A DNA stretch of 64,000 bases, taken from the NCBI RefSeq assembly GCF_002242805.1, contig NZ_MCGQ01000006.1:184264-248263 (forward strand). Direction: 5' to 3'. Below, one piece after another: positions 1-8,140 of the stretch. This stretch comes from Streptomyces diastatochromogenes (lineage in GTDB: Bacteria; Actinomycetota; Actinomycetes; Streptomycetales; Streptomycetaceae). Under the pieces are notes generated by a model that was not told where the DNA came from, did not search any database, and worked only from the letters and a program-made list of their open reading frames with translations. Numbering within the stretch: the first letter of the stretch is position 1; each line of letters begins with the position of its first letter. Made by a program: the position numbers and the translations under genes.

Positions 1-20
1 GGGAGCGCCCACCCGTCGCA

Positions 21-33
21 TTGTCCGGACATT
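21..33. promoter_or_regulatory. Putative GntR operator, copy 1
   Basis: The 13-mer TTGTCCGGACATT, built on the perfect palindrome TGTCCGGACA, occurs here and again at 871-883 in the promoter between the GntR gene and the dehydrogenase gene. This copy lies beyond the 3' end of the GntR gene, so it probably belongs to the promoter of a gene outside the window on the left. Binding by the GntR protein is inferred from position and symmetry. Confidence 0.5.
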
Positions 34-55
34 GCGACGAATGACCGGTGTGCGC

Positions 56-820
56 TCAGGGCCGTACGAGCAGCTGGAACTCGAAGGAGTAACGGGTGGG
101 ACGGTAGGTGTGGTCGCCGAACTCGACCGCGCGGCCGGTGTCGTCGAAGGTGGTGCGCTGCATGGTGAGCAGCGGGGCGCCCTCCGCCTCGGCGAGCCGC
201 TCGGCCTCGGCGGCCGTGGCACCGCGGGCTCCGATGGACTGGCGGGCGCTGTGCAGGGTGATCCCGGCGGAGCGCATCAGCCGGTACAGGCCGGTGGCCT
301 CCAGCTGGTTGGTGTCCAGGTCGAGCAGGCCGGGCGGCAGGAAGTTGATCAGGTAGGCCATCGGCTCCCCGTGCGCGAGGCGCAGGCGCTCGATGCGGTG
401 GACGTCGCTGCCCTCGGCGACGGCGAGCGCGGCGGCGACCTCGGCGGAGGCGGGGACGACGGTGTTGACCAGAACCTTGGTCGCGGGCCGCTGCCCGGCC
501 GCCTCCAGGTCGTCGTAGAGGCTGCTCAGCTCCAGGGGGCGCTTGACCTGGCTGTGCACGACCTGGGTGCCCACGCCCCGGCGGCGGACCAGCAGGCCCT
601 TGTCGACGAGGGACTGGATGGCCTGGCGGACGGTGGGCCGGGACAGGCCGAGCCGGGCCGCCAGCTCGATCTCGTTGCCCAGGAGGCTGCCGGGCGTGAG
701 GCTGCCGTGCTCGATGGCGGCCTCCAGCTGCTGGGAGAGCTGGAAGTACAACGGCACCGGGGAACTACGGTCCACACGGAGGTCGAGTGACACGGTCGGG
801 TCCACATCTGGTTTCGGCAC
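56..820 (-). CDS. GntR-family transcriptional regulator (HutC/UTRA type)
   Basis: 254-aa DNA-binding regulator. An N-terminal winged helix (about residues 20-90) shows the GntR pattern PVPLYFQLSQQLEAAI followed by LSRPTVRQAIQSLVDKGLL and the wing RRRGVGTQV. The rest (about 105-250) is a UTRA ligand-binding domain with the typical ERLRLAHGEPMAY and RFEF-like end (YSFEFQLLV). It is divergent from a Gfo/Idh/MocA dehydrogenase, and two identical palindromic sites flank the gene. This suggests it represses sugar or polyol catabolism genes in response to a phosphosugar-like effector; the ligand is not visible in the sequence. The ATG start at 820 gives the usual family length. Confidence 0.92.
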   Translation of the reverse strand: MPKPDVDPTVSLDLRVDRSSPVPLYFQLSQQLEAAIEHGSLTPGSLLGNEIELAARLGLSRPTVRQAIQSLVDKGLLVRRRGVGTQVVHSQVKRPLELSSLYDDLEAAGQRPATKVLVNTVVPASAEVAAALAVAEGSDVHRIERLRLAHGEPMAYLINFLPPGLLDLDTNQLEATGLYRLMRSAGITLHSARQSIGARGATAAEAERLAEAEGAPLLTMQRTTFDDTGRAVEFGDHTYRPTRYSFEFQLLVRP

Positions 821-870
821 GGGCCCGAGCGTAGCCCTGTGCTCGGTTGACGGGAAGTTGTGTAGTCAGA

Positions 871-883
871 TTGTCCGGACATT
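871..883. promoter_or_regulatory. Putative GntR operator, copy 2
   Basis: Second copy of TTGTCCGGACATT, in the 103-bp divergent intergenic region between the GntR gene and the Gfo/Idh/MocA gene. It is 51 bp upstream of the GntR start and 41 bp upstream of the dehydrogenase start, a position where a bound repressor could block both promoters. Autoregulation is an inference. Confidence 0.55.
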
Positions 884-923
884 TGCATTGACAGCGTACG
901 GGGTCCGCCCTCACTTTGTTTCC

Positions 924-1946
924 ATGCGCATCGGGGTCATCGGTACGGGCCGCATCGGCACCATTCATGCGAACACGCTGAGCCGCCACCGCGAGGTCGG
1001 ATCACTGATCCTGACGGACGCGGATCCGGCACGGGCACAGGGGCTGGCCCACCGCCTGGGCGAGACGGCGGCGCCGGGGGTGGACGAGATCTTCAAGTGG
1101 GGCGTGGACGCGGTGGTGATCACCACGGCCACGGCGGCGCACGCCGAACTGATCGGTCGGGCAGCACGCTCGGGCCTGCCGGTCTTCTGCGAGAAGCCGA
1201 TCGCCCTCGACCTGCCGGGCACGCTGGCCGCGCTGGCCGAGGTCGAGGCGGCCGGCACGGTCCTCCAGATGGGCTTCATGCGGCGCTTCGACGCGGGGTA
1301 CACGGGCGCCCGGGAGGCGGTGCGCTCGGGACGGCTCGGCCGGCTGCACACCGTACGGGCGATGACCTCGGACCAGTCCCCTCCCCCGCCGGAGTGGCTG
1401 CCGCTGTCCGGCGGGCTGTTCCGGGACACGCTGATCCACGACTTCGACGTGCTGCGCTGGGTGACGGGCCGTGAGGTGGTGGACGTGTACGCGACCGGCT
1501 CGGACGCCGGCCCCGCGATGTTCCGCGAGGCCGGTGACATCGACACCGGTGCGGCGCTGCTCACGCTGGACGACGGCACGCTGGCCACGGCCACGGCGAC
1601 CCGGCTGAACGGCGCCGGCTACGACGTCCGCATGGAGCTGGCCGGGGAGCGGGACACGGTCGTGGTGGGCCTGGACGACCGTACGCCCGTCGCATCCACC
1701 GAGCCGACCGGGCCGCCGCCCGCGGACAAACCGTGGGCCGGTTTCCTGGAGCGGTTCGGGCCCGCCTACGAGGCCGAGCTGTGCGCCTTCGTCGACGTGC
1801 TGCGCGGCCAGCGGCCCAACCCGTGCGACGGCCAGGAGGCCCTGCAGGCGCTGCGGATCGCCGAGGCCTGCGAGGTGTCCCGGCGGGAGCGCCGCCCCGT
1901 CCGGCTGGCGGAGATCCAGGGCCGGGCCCAGCCCTCGTACGGCTGA
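924..1946 (+). CDS. Gfo/Idh/MocA-family NAD(P)-dependent oxidoreductase
   Basis: 340-aa dehydrogenase. The N-terminal Rossmann fold begins MRIGVIGTGRIG (dinucleotide loop residues 7-12), and the family hallmark EKP is at residues 90-92 (FCEKPIALDL), followed by the C-terminal alpha/beta domain with GGLFRDTLIHDFDVLRW, which carries the catalytic Asp/His region seen in inositol 2-dehydrogenases. The ATG at 924 is chosen because it starts exactly at the Rossmann strand; the longer frame upstream has no family similarity. Divergent from the GntR gene and probably regulated by it. The substrate is likely a cyclitol or sugar, with myo-inositol a candidate; I cannot fix it from sequence alone. Confidence 0.9.
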   Translation: MRIGVIGTGRIGTIHANTLSRHREVGSLILTDADPARAQGLAHRLGETAAPGVDEIFKWGVDAVVITTATAAHAELIGRAARSGLPVFCEKPIALDLPGTLAALAEVEAAGTVLQMGFMRRFDAGYTGAREAVRSGRLGRLHTVRAMTSDQSPPPPEWLPLSGGLFRDTLIHDFDVLRWVTGREVVDVYATGSDAGPAMFREAGDIDTGAALLTLDDGTLATATATRLNGAGYDVRMELAGERDTVVVGLDDRTPVASTEPTGPPPADKPWAGFLERFGPAYEAELCAFVDVLRGQRPNPCDGQEALQALRIAEACEVSRRERRPVRLAEIQGRAQPSYG

Positions 1947-1957
1947 GCCCGGTCGGC

Positions 1958-3148
1958 TCACCAGCGCACCGGAAGGCTGCGCATCCCTCTCATCAGCAGG
2001 CCCGGCAGCCACTCGCCCGGGGAGCCGTCGAGCGCCAGTCCGGGGGCGCGCTCCAGGAGGGAGCCGATGGCCGTGCGGCCCTCCAGGCGGGCCAGGGGTG
2101 CGCCCAGGCAGTAGTGGATGCCGTGGCCGAAGGCGAGGTGGCCGCGGGTGTCGCGGCGGATGTCGAACCGGTGCGGGTCGCCGTAGCGGTCGCCGTCGCG
2201 CTGGGCGGCGGTGAGGCCGACCACCACGTGCTCGCCCTGCTCGATCGCCGTGCCGGCTATCTCCAGGGGCTCGGCGGCGTACCGGAACGTGGCGCTCTGC
2301 ACCGGACCGTCGTAGCGCAGCATCTCCTCGACGGCGCCGCCCAGGAGGCTCATGTCGGCGCGGAGGGCGGCGAGTTGGTCGGGGTGGGTGAGCAGGGCCA
2401 GGACGCCGTTGCCGATGAGGTTGACCGTGGTCTCGTGGCCGGCGATGAGCAGCAGGAAGGCCATGCCGCGCAGTTCCTGCGGGGAGAGCCGGTCGCCGTC
2501 CTCGGCGGTCGTACGGATCAGGTCGCTGAGCAGGTCGTCGGTCGGTCCGGCGGACCGCTTGTCCTCGATCAGCTCGGTCAGGTACTCGCCGAGGCGGATG
2601 ATCGCCTCGTACTCCGTGTTCCCGTTGGTCGGTGCGACCACCTCGGTGGACAGCTTCCGGAACTCGGCGCGGTCCATGTCCGGGACGCCGAGGAGTTCGC
2701 AGATGACGGTGATGGGCAGCGGGAAGGCGAGCGCGTCGATGAGGTCGGCGTGGCCGCGCGGCATCATCTCGTCCAGCAGGTCGTCGGTGATCTGCTGGAT
2801 CCGCGGGCGCAGCAGCTCCACCCGGCGCATCGTGAACGCGCGGGTGACGAGGCCGCGCAGGCGGGTGTGCTGCGGCGGGTCGGTGGCCAGCAGGTTCTTG
2901 CCGATCATCTCCTCGTCCAGGAAGGCCGCGCCGATCTTGGAGCCGTCCTTGGCCAGCCGGGGGTCGGCGAGGGCCGCCCGCGCCTCTTCGTACCCCACGA
3001 TCAGCCAGGTCTCGTAGTTCTCGTCCGCTCCCGGCAGCCGGACGCGGTGCACCGGACCCTGCTCGCGCAGGCGCTCGTACACCGGATGCGGGTCCCGGCG
3101 GAACGCGTCCCCGAACTCCCCCAGATCGACCACGTGTTGCCTGTCCAT
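1958..3148 (-). CDS. Cytochrome P450
   Basis: 396-aa soluble bacterial class I P450, needing a ferredoxin and reductase that are not encoded beside it. Visible hallmarks: the I-helix oxygen-activation motif AGHETT (residues 236-241), the K-helix ExxR (E275-R278) and the heme-binding loop FGHGIHYCLGAPLAR with the axial thiolate Cys347. Overall resemblance is to the CYP105/CYP107 group of Streptomyces P450s that hydroxylate macrolides, fatty acids or xenobiotics. It lies 72 bp downstream of the response regulator on the same strand, so the two-component system may control it. It converges with the dehydrogenase gene, leaving 11 bp between stops. The substrate is unknown. Confidence 0.95.
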   Translation of the reverse strand: MDRQHVVDLGEFGDAFRRDPHPVYERLREQGPVHRVRLPGADENYETWLIVGYEEARAALADPRLAKDGSKIGAAFLDEEMIGKNLLATDPPQHTRLRGLVTRAFTMRRVELLRPRIQQITDDLLDEMMPRGHADLIDALAFPLPITVICELLGVPDMDRAEFRKLSTEVVAPTNGNTEYEAIIRLGEYLTELIEDKRSAGPTDDLLSDLIRTTAEDGDRLSPQELRGMAFLLLIAGHETTVNLIGNGVLALLTHPDQLAALRADMSLLGGAVEEMLRYDGPVQSATFRYAAEPLEIAGTAIEQGEHVVVGLTAAQRDGDRYGDPHRFDIRRDTRGHLAFGHGIHYCLGAPLARLEGRTAIGSLLERAPGLALDGSPGEWLPGLLMRGMRSLPVRW

Positions 3149-3220
3149 CGCTCCCCTTCCGGACTCCCCCGAGGCCCACCGGGCACCTCCCGGTGCAGGG
3201 ACAACGCGCGGGGTTCCCGC

Positions 3221-3898
3221 TTAGTGCCCGTCCTCGTCGAGGAGTCCCGCGTCATAGGCCAGCAGGGCGATCTGGACCCGGTTGTTCAGGCCGAGCTTGG
3301 CGAGGATGCGGGAGACGTGGGTCTTGACGGTGGCCACGCTCATGAACAGCTCCGCGGCGATCTGGGCGTTGGCCAGGCCCCGGCCGACGGCGACGGCGAC
3401 CTCCCGCTCGCGCGCGTTGAGCGCGGTCAGCCGCTCCCGCGCGCGTGCCTGCCGGGAGTCCGCCGCGGTGCCGGCCGCGTGCCGCATCAACTGGCGGGTG
3501 ACGGCGGGTGACAGCACCGGTTCCCCGGCCGCGACCCGGCGCACCGCGTCGACGATCTCGGCGGGCGGGGTGTCCTTGAGCACGAACCCGGCGGCCCCCG
3601 CGCGCAGGGCGTGCAGCACCTGCTCGTCGGCGTGGAAGGTGGTGAGCACGACGACCTGCGGGGCGTCCTTGCGGCCGCGCAACCGCTCCGTGGCCGTCAG
3701 TCCGTCCACCGAGGGCATCCGGATGTCCATGAGCACGACGTCCGGCCGGGTCCGCTGGACCACGTCCTCGACCTCACCGCCGTCGGCCGCCTCCCCGACG
3801 ATCTCGATGTCCCCGGCCCCGCCCATCATCAGCGCAAGTCCGGCTCGCACCAAGGGGTCGTCGTCGACGAGGAGGAGTCTGATCGGAGTCGCAGTCAT
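3221..3898 (-). CDS. NarL/FixJ-type response regulator
   Basis: 225-aa two-component response regulator. The receiver domain (about 5-125) has the acidic pocket DDD (12-14), the phospho-acceptor Asp58 in VLMDIRMP, and the conserved Lys in FVLKDTPP. The C-terminal LuxR HTH (about 155-215) reads LNAREREVAVAVGRGLANAQIA and SVATVKTHVSRILAKLGLNNR. The start is taken at 3898 (MTATPIRLLLVDDD); the frame extends 41 codons further upstream into the repeat tract, but those residues are not receiver-like. The histidine kinase at 4270-5541 is the obvious partner, although a 371-bp repeat-filled gap separates them. Confidence 0.95.
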   Translation of the reverse strand: MTATPIRLLLVDDDPLVRAGLALMMGGAGDIEIVGEAADGGEVEDVVQRTRPDVVLMDIRMPSVDGLTATERLRGRKDAPQVVVLTTFHADEQVLHALRAGAAGFVLKDTPPAEIVDAVRRVAAGEPVLSPAVTRQLMRHAAGTAADSRQARARERLTALNAREREVAVAVGRGLANAQIAAELFMSVATVKTHVSRILAKLGLNNRVQIALLAYDAGLLDEDGH

Positions 3899-3953
3899 GG
3901 GGGTTACGTAATCACGGGGATGCGGGGTGGCGGGCAGGTCCCGGCCACGACGG

Positions 3954-4255
3954 CGGCCGGCCGCCGGCCAGGGTCTGTCGGCTCGACGCCGGTCAGGGCC
4001 TGTCGGCCCGACCCCGGCCACAGCCGCTCCGCTCGACCCCGGCTACGGCCCCTGGGCGCGACCTCGGCTACGGCCCCTCGGCGCGACCCCGGCCATAGCC
4101 TCTCCGCCCGACCCCGGCGACGGCCCCTCCGCCCAACGCCCGCCACAGCGCCTCCACTCGACGCCCGCCACGCCCCCTCGACCCAACACCCGCCACGGCC
4201 CCTCCGCCGGACACCCGCCACGCCCCCTCCACCCTGGACGCCGGCCACGCCCCCT
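3954..4255. repeat. 25-bp degenerate tandem repeat (about 12 units)
   Basis: The 371-bp gap between the kinase stop and the response-regulator start contains no credible gene. It is filled by about 12 head-to-tail units of 25 bp, e.g. 3979-4003, 4004-4028, 4029-4053 and so on to 4204-4228, with a 27-bp last unit at 4229-4255. The core is CGACCCCGGCCACGGCCCCT with drift toward AACACCCGCCACGCC near the kinase end. A period of 25 is not divisible by 3, which argues against a protein repeat. The tract would be transcribed as a leader of the response-regulator message. Confidence 0.85.
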
Positions 4256-4269
4256 CCGCCGGAGTGGCC

Positions 4270-5541
4270 CTAGTCCCCGCCCCACGGCAGCCACCCCCGC
4301 ACCTCGAAGCCCCCGTCCGCCGTCGCCCCGTGCTCCAGGCGGCCGCCGGTCAGCGTGGCTCGTTCGGTCAGGCCGATCAGGCCCTGGCCGGAGCCGGGGA
4401 CCGGCGGGACGTCGGATTCGGGGGCGGGGTTGCGCACGGTGACCGTCAGGCCGGACCCGGGGGTGCCGGTGACCTGGACGGTGACCTCGGTGCCGGGGGC
4501 GTGTTTGCGGGCGTTGGTCAGGGTCTCCTGGGCGATGCGGTAGGCGGTGCGGCCGACCGAGGCGGGGACGGCGGCCGGGTCGGTGACGCGCTGGTCGAGG
4601 GTGACCTTCATGCCCGCCTCACGGCACTCGGCGACCAGCGCGTCCAACGCGGCCAGCGTCGGCTGCGGGCGGCTCCCGGCCGCGTCGTCGGACTCCCCGG
4701 CCCGCAGTACGCCGATGATCTCCCGGAGGTCCTGCAGCGCCTCGTGGGCGCTCTCCCGGATGACCCCGGCGGCCCGCGCGATCTCCTCGCGCGGCGCGTC
4801 CGGCCGGAACTCCAGGGCTCCGGCGTGCACGCTGAGCAGGGTGAGCCGGTGCGCGAGCACGTCGTGCATCTCGCGGGCTATGGCCTCGCGGGCGAGCCGC
4901 TGCGCCTGCTCGGCGCGCAGCCGCGCCTCGGTCTCCGCGCGCCGGGCCCGGTCGCGCAGGCTCAGCATGAGCTGCCGCTTGGAGCGGACGAACATGCCCC
5001 AGCCGACGAGGGAGACGGTGAGCAGCACGCTGAAGGCGACGACACCGGCAAAGGGCAGTTCGGGGTCGGGGCGCAGCCAGTAGAAGAGCGGCAGCAGGGC
5101 GAGGTCGACGCCGCCGATCCAGGCGACGTAGCGGAAGGGCCGGTGCACCGCGAGGGTGAAGACGACGACCATCGCGGCGCCACCCGCGGTGTTGGACAGG
5201 AACCCGAACGGGATCATCGCGACGGCGAGCCCGACCGGCCACCGGCGGCGCAGCCAGAGCGCCCCGCAGGCGAGTGCGCCCAGCGTCTGGTCGAGAACGG
5301 CGGCGGAGTGCGGCAGTCCGGCTTCCTTGGGCAGGGCGTCCGCTGCCGCCAGGCCGAGGACGACGGCCAGCAGGAAGCACGAGAAGTCGACGACCCAGTC
5401 GCGCGCGGTGCGCCGCGGCCGTCGGCCCGAGGACTCGGCGTCCGGGTCCAGTTCGTGCATCAGGGCGGACGGGAACAGCCACCGGCGGCCCGCGAACTCC
5501 TGCGGCGCCCGCGCCGGTTCGTCACTACTCACGATCGACAA
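4270..5541 (-). CDS. Two-component sensor histidine kinase (HisKA_3/NarX type)
   Basis: 423-aa membrane sensor kinase. After a cytoplasmic N-terminus come several membrane segments between about residues 48 and 185 (e.g. VVDFSCFLLAVVLGLAAADA and a pair near 105-130 and 165-185). Next is a short coiled linker (195-220), the dimerisation/phosphoacceptor box AREMHDVLAHRL with His226, and a C-terminal HATPase (about 325-423) with the N-box AYRIAQETLTNARKHAPG and G-box GSGQGLIGLTERATLTGGR. No large extracytoplasmic sensor domain is present, so it probably senses a membrane signal. It pairs with the LuxR-type regulator downstream on the same strand. Confidence 0.94.
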   Translation of the reverse strand: MSIVSSDEPARAPQEFAGRRWLFPSALMHELDPDAESSGRRPRRTARDWVVDFSCFLLAVVLGLAAADALPKEAGLPHSAAVLDQTLGALACGALWLRRRWPVGLAVAMIPFGFLSNTAGGAAMVVVFTLAVHRPFRYVAWIGGVDLALLPLFYWLRPDPELPFAGVVAFSVLLTVSLVGWGMFVRSKRQLMLSLRDRARRAETEARLRAEQAQRLAREAIAREMHDVLAHRLTLLSVHAGALEFRPDAPREEIARAAGVIRESAHEALQDLREIIGVLRAGESDDAAGSRPQPTLAALDALVAECREAGMKVTLDQRVTDPAAVPASVGRTAYRIAQETLTNARKHAPGTEVTVQVTGTPGSGLTVTVRNPAPESDVPPVPGSGQGLIGLTERATLTGGRLEHGATADGGFEVRGWLPWGGD

Positions 5542-5711
5542 ATCTACGCAGCACCGGCTCCGGCGACCGCCCCCCGCTGCGGATCGCCGACCAAAGTCGC
5601 ACCGCCATGGACTTTCGGTGATTCCGCCCGGGCGGGACGTCAGCCTTGCGGCACACGCGACTCACCCCGCGGCCGATGTGTGGGGGGAGGCCGCGGGGCG
5701 AGGGTCGTGCC

Positions 5712-5912
5712 ATGAGACAACTGCTGGAACTTCTCGGATTCATCGCCCTGGTGCAGGGCGTGCTGGGCCTGGTGCACGAGTTCACCGACTGGCACGTGGG
5801 TCTCGTGCAGCGGATCGGCTTCCTCGACGGCTACGAGGTCTACGCGAGCGTGGCGCTCGTGCTGCTCGCGTTCGCGCTGTTCGCCGTCGCGGACGGCCGG
5901 AGGTCCGGCTGA
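5712..5912 (+). CDS. Small predicted membrane protein (66 aa)
   Basis: 66-aa protein with two hydrophobic segments (LLELLGFIALVQGVLGLVH and YASVALVLLAFALFAVA) and a short basic tail, so it is probably an inner-membrane two-pass peptide. The ATG at 5712 follows a purine-rich CGAGGG. A GC-rich hairpin with perfect 10-bp arms (5665-5674 and 5689-5698) lies just upstream of the ribosome site and could be a leader structure. It is divergent from the histidine kinase gene, with 170 bp between. I do not recognise a named family; similar short Streptomyces membrane proteins are annotated only as hypothetical. Confidence 0.7.
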   Translation: MRQLLELLGFIALVQGVLGLVHEFTDWHVGLVQRIGFLDGYEVYASVALVLLAFALFAVADGRRSG

Positions 5913-5966
5913 GCGCGGACCGGACCCCGGCCGGGCGCACCGTTCCCTAGGACCGGACCGTACGGC

Positions 5967-6356
5967 TCAGCAGCCGAAGTCGATCAGGTCGAACGTGGCG
6001 TAGTGGTCCGAGGTGTAGTAGTCCTCCTGGGTCTCCTCACCGGTGACGATGCGTCGGGCACCGCGCGTGGAGGAGCCGGGGGTCTTCACCGTGTACTCGT
6101 GGTAGTAGCCGGACGACTGCTTGGGCAGGACGCCTTCACGGTTGGAGAAGACGGTGCCGTCCTGCGAGTACGGGAAGGGACCGCCCTGGTCGATGAGGTC
6201 CAGGGTGTCGTACGCCTGCGACGGCAGGGCGCTGTAGCAGATGCTCCCGACCGAGGCGGCGTTCGCCGTCGTGGCGGAGACGGTGCCGCCCACGAGGAGG
6301 GCGGACAGGAGGGCGGCTGCAGCGCCGATGCGTGTTGCGCGTGGGGGGAATCTCAT
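5967..6356 (-). CDS. Secreted guanyl-specific ribonuclease, RNase Sa-like
   Basis: 129-aa precursor of an extracellular RNase of the RNase Sa/T1/barnase superfamily. A basic N-terminus and hydrophobic core end in ANAA near residue 34, a good signal peptidase site. The mature part matches RNase Sa along its length: SALPSQAYDTLDLI, GPFPYSQDGTVFSNRE, YYHEYTV, TRGARRIVTGE, QEDYYTSDHYATF. Residues equivalent to RNase Sa Glu54, Arg69 and His85 are Glu87, Arg102 and His118, and the disulfide pair is Cys40-Cys129. The enzyme should cleave RNA after G via a 2',3'-cyclic phosphate. No barstar-like inhibitor gene is adjacent. Confidence 0.95.
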   Translation of the reverse strand: MRFPPRATRIGAAAALLSALLVGGTVSATTANAASVGSICYSALPSQAYDTLDLIDQGGPFPYSQDGTVFSNREGVLPKQSSGYYHEYTVKTPGSSTRGARRIVTGEETQEDYYTSDHYATFDLIDFGC

Positions 6357-6506
6357 GGCTCCATGATGACGCGCGTAGACGTTGGCATGTCAACGACAAA
6401 GTTGAAGATTTTCCCGTCAAGTCCGATGAGTTTTCAGGAAGTTAACCTCCCGACCGGCGACCCCCACACCGTCCCCACAGGGGCCGCCGGCCAGCCGTGG
6501 CTCGCC

Positions 6507-7139
6507 TCAGGCCTGGGCGTCTTCGGGGAGTTCGTAGGACCCGTACTCCGGGGCGCCCAGCAGGTCGTACGACTGGATGGAGACGCCCCCGCCGGTGACG
6601 CGTCCGCCGGTGTGCCGGAAGCGGGTGGGGACCGCGCCCTCCGCGAACAGGCGGCGGCCGGCGCCGAGGACGACCGGGAAGGTCACCAGGTGCAGCGTGT
6701 CGATCAGCCGCAGGTCCAGCAGGGAGCGGACCAGGGCGCCGCTGCCGTGGATCTGGAGTTCGCCGTCCGTGCGCTCCTTGAGGGCCTCGACCTCCTTGGC
6801 GAGGTCGCCGCCGACCACGGTGGTGCCGGACCACTCCGGTGCCGTCAGCGTGGACGAGACGACGTACTTCGGCAGGGCGTTCAGCTTGCCGGCGATCGGG
6901 TCGGCCGGGTCGGTCATCTTCGGCCAGTAGGCGGCGAAGATGTCGTACGTACGGCGGCCGAGCAGGAAGGCGCCCGCGCGGTCGAAGACCTCGACGACGA
7001 ACCGGCCGAAGTCGTCGTCGCCGTACGTGAAGCTCCAGCCGCCCTGGTCGAAGCCGCCGCTGGTGTCCTCCTGGGGACCGCCGGGCGCCTGGTAGACACC
7101 GTCGAGGGTGACGAAGATGGTGGAGACGAGCTTGCCCAT
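6507..7139 (-). CDS. Dihydrofolate reductase-family protein (RibD C-terminal-like)
   Basis: 210-aa protein of the DHFR/RibD_C fold often annotated YwjB or YyaP. It starts MGKLVSTIFVTLDGVYQAPGG and has the family landmarks LLGRRTYDIFAAYWP, LPKYVVSSTL and IHGSGALVRSLLDLRLIDTLHLVTFPVVLGAGRRLF, including the GSG phosphate-type loop. Such proteins are thought to be NADPH-dependent reductases of unknown substrate and are not the essential DHFR. It lies between the RNase gene and the AIM24 gene on the same strand, with ordinary spacing and no sign of coupling. Confidence 0.88.
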   Translation of the reverse strand: MGKLVSTIFVTLDGVYQAPGGPQEDTSGGFDQGGWSFTYGDDDFGRFVVEVFDRAGAFLLGRRTYDIFAAYWPKMTDPADPIAGKLNALPKYVVSSTLTAPEWSGTTVVGGDLAKEVEALKERTDGELQIHGSGALVRSLLDLRLIDTLHLVTFPVVLGAGRRLFAEGAVPTRFRHTGGRVTGGGVSIQSYDLLGAPEYGSYELPEDAQA

Positions 7140-7213
7140 GGCGGGTGCCTTCTTCCGGGTGCGGGATCTGTTGTCATCACCTCAGACCTCGCACACACCC
7201 GCAACTCATCGGT

Positions 7214-8038
7214 TCAGCCGGTGTGGGTCGAGAACAGTCCGCCGGTCGGGCCCTGCTTGTCGCCGCCCTGGGCCTTCTTCAGGGCGTTGGCGAGGCTCTC
7301 GATGGTGAGGGACTGCAGGATCACCCGGCCGTTGCCCTCCAGGGTGGCCAGGGACAGGCCCTCGCCGCCGAAGACGGCGTTCATGATGCCCTGGCGGTTG
7401 AGGCCGCCGACGCGCTGGACGCCGTACTGGATGCCCTCCTCGAAGGCGACCACACAGCCGGTGTCCACCTCGATGCGGCCGCCGAAGTCCGCCGGATTCA
7501 GGTCGATGAAGTTGCCCGCGCCCGCGATGATCACCGTGCCGTGCCCGGTGAACTTCTCCAGGATGAAGCCCTCGCCGCCGCTCATGCCGGTGCGGCCGCC
7601 CTGGAAGGCGATGCCGAACTGGACGGTGGACTCGGCGGCCACGAAGGCGTCCTTCTCGGCGAACCACGCGCGCGTGCCGTCCAGCTCCAGGGCGCGCATC
7701 TCGCCGGGCAGCACGCCCGCGAAGCCGACCGTGCCCTCACCGCCCTGGGCGCTGAAGTACTGGAACGCCAGCGACTCGCCTGCCAGCATGCGCTGGCCGA
7801 CCTGCATGGCGGTGCCCATGGCCTGGCGCAGCATGCCGCCCATGCCGCCGCCCGAGCCGCTCTGCTGACCGCCGTTGCCGTTGCCGTTGCCCGAGGGGCC
7901 GGACAGGCGGGTCTCCATGGTCACGTTCGTCGTCTTGAACAGGAACTTCCCCGCCTCGCAGTACACGGTCTGGCCGGGGTGCAGGTTGACGACCGCCATC
8001 TGCATGGCGTTGCCGACGATCTCTTGCTGAAGGGTCAC
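7214..8038 (-). CDS. AIM24 family protein (TIGR00266-like)
   Basis: 274-aa AIM24/TIGR00266 protein of biochemically unknown role, predicted to form an all-beta trimeric fold. Visible features: MQMAVVNLHPGQTVYCEAGKFLF near the start, a glycine/serine/asparagine-rich insert (about 50-70) replacing the usual loop, GESLAFQYFSAQGGEGTVGFAG, and the repeated GEGFILEKFTGHGTVIIAGAGNFI. The GTG at 8038 is chosen because family similarity begins there; the open frame continues about 280 codons upstream only because it overlaps the SDR gene antisense. It is divergent from the SDR gene with a 102-bp shared promoter region. Confidence 0.88.
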   Translation of the reverse strand: MTLQQEIVGNAMQMAVVNLHPGQTVYCEAGKFLFKTTNVTMETRLSGPSGNGNGNGGQQSGSGGGMGGMLRQAMGTAMQVGQRMLAGESLAFQYFSAQGGEGTVGFAGVLPGEMRALELDGTRAWFAEKDAFVAAESTVQFGIAFQGGRTGMSGGEGFILEKFTGHGTVIIAGAGNFIDLNPADFGGRIEVDTGCVVAFEEGIQYGVQRVGGLNRQGIMNAVFGGEGLSLATLEGNGRVILQSLTIESLANALKKAQGGDKQGPTGGLFSTHTG

Positions 8039-8140
8039 GCGGGGAGAACGCGGGAGATGGAGCGAAGAGTTCCGACGGTGGCCGGATTCGGTGTCCGTTC
8101 GCCGCCAGCGGACGGACTGCGCCGCCGCTGAGATGGAGGC

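Noticed and set aside
3904..4442. Several overlapping long open frames across the 25-bp repeat tract
   Set aside because: All frames are open because the sequence is GC-rich and repetitive; there is no ribosome site or family similarity, and the 25-bp period would not keep one amino-acid repeat.
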